Part shown: one piece after another, positions 55,501 to 64,000 of the stretch
How positions within the stretch are numbered: the first letter of the stretch is position 1
Layout: the number at the start of each line of letters is the position of its first letter
DNA from: Saccharina japonica
Taxonomy: Eukaryota > Sar > Phaeophyceae > Laminariales > Laminariaceae
Assembly (NCBI GenBank): GCA_008828725.1
Contig: MEHQ01004057.1
Location: 511,280 to 575,279, forward strand
Direction of reading: 5' to 3'
DNA: 64,000 nucleotides
Notes under the pieces: model-generated
Told to the model about the DNA's origin: nothing
Seen by the model: the letters and a program-made list of their open reading frames with translations, nothing else
The model's database searches: none
Made by a program: the position numbers and the translations under genes

Positions 55501-58045
55501 CTGTCCTATCCTGCTCGTGTTGACCACGTGAACGCCCCCCCCAAACTGCAGATTGTGCAATTTGCGAAGACGGGTACGCCACTACGCTAGCGTACACGTG
55601 CAGCGAGTGCTCGAACGGCGAGGGAATCGCCTTTGGTGTGGTGGCGTTGCTAGTGGCCCTGGCGGCATTTGTTGCGGCCACCCTCCATCTGAGGTCCAAG
55701 CCCCATGCGACGCAGAAGACTCGTTTCAGGCAGCTGATGCAGGTTCTTCCTGTGCAGGGCCTGAAAACTCTAGTGGTTGCGTGGCAGATCTTGACGCAGG
55801 TGAGAACATAGAAGAACGAGTTCGTGTTGTAACAGGTGTACACTCCTGCAGCTTTCACAATACATGTATCACTTGACGCAGGTGAGAGTGTAAAAGAGTT
55901 CGTGTTATAATAGGTACTTCGTATGCTCTTGCAGCTTCGGTATGACATTACTGTATTAATCCCACGATTAAAAGTCTACCCCACCACGCGTAACCCGTGG
56001 TCACTGCCGTTTTGGGGTAACACCTGTACCCATTGCATGATATAAAACGTTTACGCCGCTTGGTGCCTGTGCGATCTTAAAATGGAGTTGGAGACACCCG
56101 TTGTGGTCAACATTTTGGATTGGTGGAATTTTGCGTCGTCAGTCCTGTGCCCCTCTCCCTACCGTGTTTTCCGAGTGTAACCCGCGCATATGGTTGCACA
56201 CGCCCGGTAGTTCAAAAACGAATTCCGTTGACCATGTTTCTGATTGAATAGGCGTACTACATTGTTTGAAAAGGATCACGGACTACAGTACAGGACACCT
56301 AATAAGTAACAGGAAATATGGTCCAGGCTGGATTGCTTATTCGAGCGAGGGTGCTTTCTACACTAAATTCAACATAACGGGTCCCGAATTTCTTATTTAC
56401 CTCTAAATCTCAACCTGGTTTTCTTAATAGCCTGTTTTTTATTACTGTAGGTGTCCTGTACTGTACCACTTTACATATATAGCATGATTGGTGTGGATGG
56501 TGGTCTGGTTACCCGTGTCTCCAAACCCCTTCCTCGATAATGCTCTGATGTATGATATCATTCACAGTTCGATGCCGTGGCTAACGTCACCTACGCGGGC
56601 GTCTACGGCAAATTCTTGGACGGGGTGTCCTCCATCGTCAGCCTCGACCTAGGGCTGGTAGTCTCCGCGGGATGCATGGCGAGGACCGACTTCCACGACC
56701 GCCTCTTACTTTCCACCTTGGGGCCGTTAGTCACACTCTGTGCAGTGGGAGTCTCCTTCCTGGTGGCGGAACAGAGGAGTCACGGATCAGAGGAGGGGCT
56801 ACAGACTGCTCGCCGGAAGCATTTCGCGATGGCGCTCCTGATCACCTTTCTCGTGTACTCGTCGGTTTCATCGACGGTCTTCCGTGCTTTCGACTGCGAA
56901 ACTCTAGACGATGGCAAGGAGTATCTCCGCGCCGACTACAGCATCGAGTGCACCACAGTCAAGCACAAGGCCCTCCAGGTTAGTCGTGTTGGATGCTGAC
57001 GTTTTCGCATCGGCGGACCAGGACAACGCCATCGACTTAGGTTGCCATTAAAAACATGGGTCTGTGTCGCGTTGGATACTGCGCGTTCAGAAGCACGGGT
57101 TCGACACAAAAGAAGCAACATTCACGCCGTTACGGATCAAATGTAGAATTTCTGCAATACAGCAATGCTAGAATATCTGAAAGTCGGCGTAGGCTGACGG
57201 CGCCCTCTTCCTGTTCTTGCAATGGTCTTCTCTGCGCACTAGCGTGTCGGATATGTGAAGAAACAAGCGAGTTCTCCCTTGACTTTCTCCCCCCGTTACC
57301 GCTGTCCACCGAGTACTCACTTGACTCCCCTTACTCTCCCCGCTACCGCTGTCCACCGTTCCCGCCACCCAACCCACGTGCGACCCAGGTGTACGCGGGG
57401 TTCATGATTCTGCTGTACCCCATTGGCATTCCTTTTCTTTACGGCCTCCTTTTGTTCAAGCACCGTGAGGTCTTACAAAACCGGCGCCACCACCCCGTGA
57501 CGCACTCGGTCGATGTGGAGGTTACCGCTGACTTGTGGAAGTCGTACACCCCTGAGAGGTACTACTACGAGGTGGTCGAATGTGCCCGCCGGGTTACGCT
57601 CACGGGGGTCGTTGTGTTCATCTACCCCAACACGGCCGCACAGGTGGCCGTCACCCTGGTGCTGGCGTTCGTGTTCGTTTTGGTTTCAGAGATCCTGGCA
57701 CCCTACGCTTCCGGGCAAGATGCCTGGCTGTCTCGGGTTGGCCACGTCGTGGTGTTCATGTCTATGTTCCAGGCGTTGATGCTCAAAGTGGACGTCTCGG
57801 AAGAGACCAGCGACAGCCAGCAGGTATTTGGGGGGGTGTTGTTGACCTCCAACATCTGTATGGTCGCCGCTGTGATCGCAGAGGCGACATTGGTGATTTG
57901 TTACGTTTGTAGGCGGAAAGGTGCGGACTTCGACGAGTCAGTAGCACCCGGGCTACGGAACACCACTAGCACCAGGAGCGTGGTCGCATTCTGGGACAAG
58001 ATCGAAAGGGAGGACGCTGAGACGTCCACTGACACGGTACCCTAG
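52509..58045 (+). CDS. Pmp-repeat beta-helix protein with polytopic membrane C-terminus, 5 exons, 1,106 aa
   Basis: Exons are 52,509-54,197; 54,713-55,028; 55,552-55,799; 56,568-56,978; 57,389-58,045. All introns are GT-AG, phases close and the CDS is 3,321 bp. Residues 1-27 form a signal peptide (hydrophobic core LLFILLLL). Residues about 120-560 carry some 14 GG[AST][LVF] turns, most preceded by an FxxN element (for example FSNNIALNGGAV and FQNNTAVASGGAL), the pattern of chlamydial-type polymorphic membrane repeats that fold as a right-handed beta-helix. Many units also carry a WSGxTxF strand. Cys-rich modules follow (CEGCSEC near 575; PYCAICEDGYA near 668). The remaining part has about eight or nine hydrophobic segments with LLYPIGIPFLYGLLLF and a YYYEVVECARRVTLTGVVVF element, a C-terminal arrangement known in stramenopile proteins of this class. 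It probably sits in the plasma membrane with the repeats outside, as an adhesin or sensor. That role is inferred. The exon 1-2 junction is the least certain, because an alternative small exon at 54,338 would give a stop. Confidence 0.85.
55116..55387. mobile_element. MITE family A copy in intron 2 of the Pmp-like gene
   Basis: Ends GACGCATGGTGCGGTAGCC and the complement of GACGCGTGCTACGATATAG, about 270 bp, with CACTTGAGGAGCTCTATACC inside. It lies wholly between the donor at 55,029 and the acceptor at 55,551. Confidence 0.7.
56286..56463. mobile_element. 178-bp TA-flanked MITE in intron 3 of the Pmp-like gene
   Basis: Perfect 15-bp inverted ends CAGTACAGGACACCT, continued imperfectly by AATAA and AACAGG blocks, with TA immediately outside each end (56,284-56,285 and 56,464-56,465). 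This is the structure of a Tc1/mariner-type non-autonomous element. Confidence 0.85.
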
Positions 58046-58156
58046 GTGTCTCTGGAGAAACGTTTTCAGGGAAGTTCATGTGTGGACGATCATGCCCAAC
58101 ACGGAAAGGAGGCGTGCTGAGACCTGGGTTGAGCCTTGTTACCAACCATGTATTAC

Positions 58157-58917
58157 TGATCGGGCTCATAATCGTAATATCGTTGGGATACCATCAAGAG
58201 TGTTTTACAGTATTGTTCGTGATATGTCTACGGGTAGACTTTGAGGTGGTTCATCTGGTTGTAATTTTACTGTACTGTAGCTTTTATCAAAACGAGACTC
58301 TGGGTACGAGACTTTAGAGTTCCTATATTTCCGATGTACTGTTGTACTACTGGTTGGGCTCATAATCGTAATATCGTTGGGATGCCATTAAGAGTGTTTT
58401 ATAGTAGTGTTCGTGATATGTCTACGGTAGACTTTGAGGTGGTTCATCTGGTTGTAATGTTACTGTACTGTAGCTTTTATCAAAACGAGATTCTGGGTAC
58501 GAGACTTTAGAGTTCCTATATTTCCTATGTACTAACTACTGGTCGGGCTCATAATCGTAATATCGTTGGGATACCATTAGGAGTGTTTGACAGTATTGTT
58601 CGTGATATGTCTACGGTAGACTTTGAGGTAAGCCATCTGGTTGTAATGTTACTGTACTGTAGCTTTTATCAAAACAAGGTTCTGGGTACGAGACTTTAGA
58701 GTTCCTATATTTCCTATGTACTGTACTACTGGTCGGGCTCATAATCGTACTATCGTTGGGATACCATCAAGAGTGTTTTACATTATTGTTCGTGATATGT
58801 CTACGGTAGACTTTGAGGTGGTTCATCTGGTTGTAATGTTACTGTACTGTAGCTTTTATCGAAACGAGATTCTGGGTACGAGACTTTAGAGTTCCTATAT
58901 TTCCTATGTACCGTACT
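58157..58917. repeat. Four tandem units of about 190 bp
   Basis: The motif GGGCTCATAATCGTA recurs near 58,160, 58,354, 58,543 and 58,735. Each unit includes ATATCGTTGGGAT, TTCGTGATATGTCTACGG and GAGACTTTAGAGTTCCTATA. Copies differ by a few substitutions and short indels. The array starts about 110 bp after the stop codon of the Pmp-like gene and may lie in its 3' UTR. Confidence 0.92.
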
Positions 58918-59261
58918 GTAGTTCCAATACAAAAACTGTACGTGTCACCCCCATACCTGCCGTACCACGCGATAAGGAACAGTTTGGCCGATGGCATTGT
59001 GCATTATGCACGCATGGCCAATTAGTACGGGGTCGAGCTAAGGTCGAGCCTAGGTTGTCGAGCATTGCACACAACCACAGCACACGGTAGGTGTCATGTA
59101 TAAAGGTGTTGGTTTTTTCTTGGTAAATCGCTCCCATTTTCTTTCTGAATCCTTCAAGACAACACATGGGATCCAGAGATGGTGCTTCCATAACAACACA
59201 CCAGTAGCCATGGGTTTGCAGAATATGTTGCTGCGCCATCCTGGTCGTTGCCTTGTGGGCA

Positions 59262-59308
59262 GCTATGGGCTATGACCCCCCTTTTTTTGGAGGGTCATAG
59301 CCCATAGG
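59262..59308. repeat. Hairpin GGGCTATGACCC with T-rich loop
   Basis: GGGCTATGACCCCCC and GGAGGGTCATAGCCC flank a run of T. The same stem (CTATGACCC/GGGTCATAGC) occurs at 33,460-33,485. Either a short element terminus or a transcript hairpin; no gene is adjacent. Confidence 0.6.
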
Positions 59309-59648
59309 TGGGCAGCGCACGGGCTTTTCAGGGGCATCAACTTGTACTGTAGGTTAGGTGTACGTACGTCTACCGTAGCGTGCTCCTGGCGGGTGTGAAA
59401 GCCAGCTCGTTCGTGCTGTGTTAGTGGCAGTCGGCTCGTTGAATGTGAGAGAGCCAGATATGCGTTTGTAGGCGATGGAATTGTGCGACCTCACGGGCTC
59501 ATCCTTCAACAAGGGGTGCGACTGTTTAGGTCGTAGGTCGTTAGGTTTTGGTCCGCCGGTGGAGAGGTCGTCAATTGAGCTTGCAACCACCAGTTACGGT
59601 GATACTTGTTCACCACTTAGAACATAGTTTTATTGTTTTGCGCGAACA

Positions 59649-61209
59649 GGGTAGTTTTGTACGTAGATGACGTAACGGCCTCCGCAACGGAATAACGAAC
59701 AAAACAAGGTTTATTGGTAAGAGAGAATGAGGCCTGTCCGTACCGGGGACTGGGATAGAGAATGGTTGGTTTTGGTGATTGGTAGGGAACCGCAGGTAGC
59801 CACTCCTTTCGAGAAAGGCATCAAGTGCAGGTCAGCATCCCCACGTCGAGCGCCAGCAAGCACGAGGTTCCTGCTGCAAGTGTGAGCACACGTGGGGTAG
59901 TCGCTGGTTTGGGCAGCCAAGCCAGGAATTTGTGCCCCCCTTTCGGAGGTGGTGCACGCCGTGCGCTGCCTCGCCCGGGGTGACGTGGCGTTTACGCCAA
60001 CGGCGCGTAGATGGGAAACACGCGAGGGCAACAGGCCCAACAAGGTAGCCGTGCGTTCTTAGGGCCATAAGCGGGATCAGGAAAAGTTTGTTACCGTGTG
60101 CATGCGGCCTCGAACGAAGCTCGTGGGCCAAGGTCGTCTTGTAGGGCGGTCGGCAGAGCCATTGCCCTTGTGTTGGAGATGGTGTCGTATTTTTCCCGTT
60201 TCCCGACCATGGCTCCCCTTTCCTCGTATCGTTGTGGTAACAGCCGGGGACATGGAACAGTTTGGGGTAGATAATATCTACTAGTACGGTAAACAGTAGT
60301 CTCACATTACCTCGGTGTTGGAGGAGTCGAATGGTACCGTACCATTCGGAGGCTTGGTCATCCGAGACAACTGTAGGCCGTACTAGTTAGAAACCCGGCC
60401 GATATTATAGTGGGGAGAGAGACCATAAAATTGGGTGGTCGAGATACTTGAAGGGTTGCAGCAGGCTGCAATACAGGTATCTGGCCGAGGGGAAGAACCT
60501 CTCTCTCCCACGACTCAGAAAACGATAATGACAAGGCAATTCGAAAGATATACAATAAAGGGTAGTTTTATACGTAGAAGACGTAACGGCCTCCGCAACG
60601 GAATAACGAACAAAACAGGGTTTATTGGTAGAGAGAATGAGGCCTGTCCGTACCGGGGACTGGGATAGAGAATGGTTGGTTTTGGTGTTTGGTATGGACC
60701 CGCAGATAGCCACTCCTTTCGAGAAAGGCATCAAGTGCAGGTCAGCATCCCCACGTCGAGCGCAAGCTAGCACGAGGTTCCTGCTGCAAGTGTGAGCACA
60801 CGTGGGGTAGACGCTGGTTTGGGCAGCCAAGCCAGGAATTTGTGCCCCCTTTTTCTGCCGCCCCACCCTCCCATTTTTTCTTTCGAAGGGGGGGGGGGGG
60901 GTAAAAGTAGCCGGGGTCCCGGAATACTTTTCTCTTCGTTATTGTTTTTTACTTGAGTTAGATCGGAGGAGTCGAATGGTACGTAAACATCCGGAGGCTT
61001 GGTCCTCCGAGACAACTGTAGGCCGTACTAGTTAGGAACCCGGCCGATATTATAGTGGGGAGAGAGAGACCGTAACATTGGGTGGTCGAGATACTCAGGG
61101 GGTTGCAGCAGGCTGCGATACAGGTATCTGGCCGAAGGGAAGAACCTCCCTCTCTCCCACGACTCAGGAAACGACCATGGCAAGGCAATTCGAAAGATAT
61201 ACAATAAAA
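59649..61209. repeat. Two-copy tandem repeat A-B-A'-B' of 0.65-0.9 kb units
   Basis: Block A (59,649-59,945) recurs at 60,560-60,853, and block B (60,321-60,558) recurs at 60,965-61,209. B runs directly into A', so the unit is A plus B. The linker is 376 bp in the first copy and 112 bp in the second, so one copy has gained or lost about 260 bp. No open frame is conserved in both copies in a way that suggests a protein. Confidence 0.85.
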
Positions 61210-61724
61210 ACGTGTTCGAAGGGTTTTGTTTTCGGATCAAGATGTCGAGCTCCTCTCACGTGAGTGAGCAGCTCTCGAAAAAAATCCAACCCGACCGTAA
61301 AATCGTCATTTATCGCCGTAGAACTTCATCAGGCACCAACGTTCTCAGAGTCCAAAAACGTGCGTATGCGGTAGGAAAAGGGATATTCCCGGTACACCCC
61401 TGGGTTTCGTAGAGAAGAACGCATGGGTCTTGCAGTAGTAGGCATCGCGGACACATAGCTGCCGCTGCATGACGTTGAAGACGCTGGTTAACAACGAACC
61501 ACAGGCCGGGATCGCGTTGTAGGCTACAGTACGTATCCCTCCAGGTTGTCGAGTCGTGATATCGCTCGGGTGCTTGAGCTAATGCCGTAGCAGAACTGAG
61601 TTGCTACCCAAGTGCTTCACGGCAATAGCGCCGCACCCCGGTTCCACGTTCGAAACGCTTCTCGGCGTAAGGTTAGAGGTCTATCTAGTCCGGGCCAGCC
61701 ATCGGCCGTCGTATGGTGCTATTA

Positions 61725-61830
61725 CAGGGTGGGCTAATGTAGTAAATAGGACCTACGGTACACACACAAAAACCTACATATTTACCTATTTTTACTAACA
61801 ATATTTGGTCCTATTTACTATGGTCCCCCG
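61725..61830. mobile_element. 106-bp hairpin MITE, family B
   Basis: Inverted copy of the family seen at 47,946-48,044, sharing ATAGTAAATAGGACC-type ends and the AAATATTGTTAGTAAAAAT middle. It is flanked by TA on both sides. Confidence 0.8.
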
Positions 61831-62137
61831 TACGTAATAGGTGTTTTATTTGTTGTTATGTGTCTCGTTTTATCTTGGTGGTCGGGCACCCGGTTCTTTT
61901 ACGAGTATGCGCGGGTGATTTCATGCTTTATTGTTAGAAGTAAAGACGTAGTCAGCCTTAAGCTTATATATATATATACAGAGTAGCGAGGATCTTATTA
62001 TTTCTTGGGGCATGGGAGATGAAACATTTATCGGCAGAGCCTCGCTTTTGCGGTAGGCACTGCACTTTTAAGTTTAAACACCCCCCCACGCAGAACATAT
62101 CGGAACTCGATGTGTGTTGAATACTTTTGTTTACAAT

Positions 62138-63255
62138 CCCGTCGGAAAACGTATCGGGCTTAGCCTTTTAAAGTGCTATTTGCCAAATTCGACGTTTGGT
62201 TGATGTACACATTTATTACGCGCTCTAGTCCACTATTGGTTTTTTCCATGAACTTCCGTGGAAGCTTTCATGGAAGTGACGGAAGCTTTCACGGAAGCTT
62301 CCGCGGAAATCCATGGAAATTTCCGTGGAAGCTTCCACGAGGACGGTGGAAGCTTCCACGCAGGCCGTACGTGCTTCGGTGGTAGCTGTCGACGCTGTTG
62401 GCATGGAAGCTTCCGTGGAAGCTTTCGCAGAAGCTTCCCGGGACTTCCGTAGACGATTCCGTGGAAGCCTCCGCGGAAGCTTCCGTGGAAGGTTACCACC
62501 ACTCGCCTACCAAAGAAAGTGTGATCCCATCACACCCCTGATCCCACACAAACAGGCCCCGCCAGGATTTGTTCCCCTAAGAGCCTTCTTAATAAACCGT
62601 GGAAGGTTACCACCACTCACCTACCAAAGAAAGTGTGATCCCATCACACCCGTGATCCCACACAAACAGGCCCCGCCAGGATTTGTTCCCCTAAGAGCCT
62701 TCTTAATAAAAACCGCGGAGTGAGGCGAACCCGAATGGAGCCACCCTAGACCTGTCCAGGTGCGAAGCACAAGGTCAACTCCCAGCCTCGCTCTGTCCAC
62801 CACAGGATCGGAAGCGTTGTGGGCTTCCCCGGAAGCTTCCGCGAGCTTCGATGAAGAGCTTCCATGTAAGTTCGCTTCCATGGAAGCTTCCACGGAAGTT
62901 GGCGGAAGCTTCCATGCACCGCTGGAAGTTGTTGGACGTCCTTCAAAGCGTGTGGACGTTCGTGGAAGCGAATAGAGTCCACGGAAGCTTCCGTGGAAGC
63001 TTCCACCCATACATCCGTGGACATGACTTCCACTGTAAACTTCCACGGAAGTTTCCACGGCGGAAGTTTCCACGGAAGCTTCCGCGCTTCCGTGGAAGCA
63101 TCCATCAAAGCCGTGGAAGCTTCCATGGAAACTTCCGTCTACTTCCCCGATGTATGTTGCATGATGTTATTTGCAAGCTCGTTGGAAAATGTAAATGTAT
63201 CAAGCTTAGCTTCTACAGTGTTATTAGACAAGATATGGTTTCGGTTGATGAATAC
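62138..63255. repeat. Block of GGAAGCTTCC palindromic repeats bounded by direct repeats
   Basis: Between about 62,255-62,500 and 62,830-63,135 the sequence is built of overlapping self-complementary 12-mers of the type CCGTGGAAGCTTCC and GGAAACTTCC. Because the unit is a palindrome of whole codons, all six frames stay open and give periodic peptides. Imperfect direct repeats of about 80 bp (62,138-62,215 and 63,180-63,255; shared GGAAAA, GCTTAGC, GGTTGATG) bound the block. A 114-bp tandem duplication sits in the middle. I do not call a gene. Confidence 0.8.
62483..62710. repeat. Two tandem 114-bp units
   Basis: CCGTGGAAGGTTACCACC starts at 62,483 and again at 62,597; both units run to CTTCTTAATAAA and differ at only a couple of positions. 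They lie between the two palindromic clusters. Confidence 0.9.
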
Positions 63256-63310
63256 AGCTTCCCACGAGAGGAGCCTTAGAACCATGTATCAGGAGCTTAG
63301 CTTTTGAAGC

Positions 63311-64000
63311 CCCCCAACGTCGGCTGTTAGGCAAAATACACAGCTTCTCACCCTAGGAGCGTCAAAGACATAGATAGATATATAATACTGTAGTAAGAGG
63401 TCCCCCTACTGCTGCACCCGTCCAGAGTATGCGCTCGTCGATGGAAAGAAAAGTACGAGATGAGGACGTATCACACTTTGATTCCTTGTTTTCCCCGGTC
63501 TTTTGCTACCCCAGTGGCACGGCGGATAATAAGTAGACCAGTAGACGGGTAGGGCTGTTCATAGGCAAACGCCTGGGTTGTCCGAGCCCTTATTCGCGTG
63601 GTGGCGACCTACAGTTACTGTGGGGTGTTCATCGGAGCACTTCAAGAGTTTGATATCTTCGCAGCGACTATGGCGGCTGAACAGAACGTCGTGAGGTGAG
63701 GTTTTAAATTAGTGGCAACTAAGCGTTACTCTATCTACGGTAAGCAGGAGCGACTGATTCCTTCCGTGCCCGCTGTTTTGTTTCCCGTGAGGGATCAACG
63801 CGAGAATTCGGTACGCACTGCTACATACAGTGGATGTAGAGCTTTTCGACGAAAACGTTTCTTCTGGCTGATGGGGCTGCTTGAAGGCACCCACGAACCA
63901 CCCACCACTGTCGGAACCCGATCTGATGTTGCTCGCTGTAACGCGTTGCATACCTTGATATAACATGGCATCGTTCACGGTTATTGAACGTTCGTGAGTG
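63311..64000. other. Right edge, no supported gene
   Basis: A possible first exon (ATGGCGGCTGAACAGAACG at 63,669, then a GTGAGG donor) could start a plus-strand gene leaving the window, but nothing else supports it. The frames at 63,709-63,978 overlap on both strands and show no motif. Confidence 0.25.

Noticed and set aside
59649..60853. Blocks A and A' as LTRs of a retrotransposon
   Set aside because: B is also repeated in the same order, there is no internal gag-pol sequence, and TG...CA ends are not evident.
62258..63279. Frames rich in EAS, GSFHGSFRG or WKLPRKLP repeats
   Set aside because: A palindromic 12-bp repeat opens all six frames at once, so openness is not evidence of coding.
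1..64000. CRISPR arrays, prophage, operons or bacterial defence systems
   Set aside because: Genes have spliceosomal introns and long non-coding intervals; tandem repeats lack unique spacers of constant length.

Overview
The window looks like nuclear DNA of a stramenopile, most probably a brown alga of the Ectocarpus type. The reasons are GC-AG-free GT-AG genes with many introns of 200-2,650 bp, a Pmp/beta-helix membrane protein of the kind common in brown algae and their relatives, a jockey-like LINE with a YADD reverse transcriptase, and very dense simple repeats, G-runs and MITE-like elements. The taxonomic call is inference. Only a small fraction is coding; most of the window is repeats and decayed mobile DNA.

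Layout. 1-282 (-): the 5' exon of a gene running off the left edge. About 640-14,080 and 18,120-30,490: two arms of one large inverted duplication around a 4-kb spacer that contains a 568-bp assembly gap. Each arm carries an intact eight-exon protein kinase gene (left on -, right on +, transcribed outward from the centre) and, just downstream, a small two-exon gene of unknown function. That second gene is intact on the right and interrupted by a repeat on the left. The arms differ by microsatellite growth and by repeat insertions, so empty and filled sites can be compared directly. 30,500-34,390: MITE cluster and unassigned DNA. 34,394-38,266 (+): a decayed subtilisin-like protease gene whose catalytic Ser codon reads Pro and whose first visible intron holds a 2.26-kb AT-rich element bounded by 13-bp inverted repeats. 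40,690-43,645 (+): two degenerate LINE copies. 43,650-52,500: repeat-rich DNA with no recognised gene. 52,509-58,045 (+): an apparently intact five-exon gene for a 1,106-residue secreted/membrane protein with about 14 Pmp-type repeats and a polytopic C-terminus. 58,150-63,310: tandem repeats and a long block of self-complementary GGAAGCTTCC-type repeats.

I see no operon, phage, CRISPR or defence locus. The most unusual structures are the inverted duplication with its paired kinases (both with HGD instead of HRD in the catalytic loop), the CAATTG-rich 2.26-kb element, the repeat family associated with G-runs, and two unrelated blocks of palindromic short repeats. All exon boundaries were read by eye from splice consensus, reading phase and, in the arms, agreement between the two copies.
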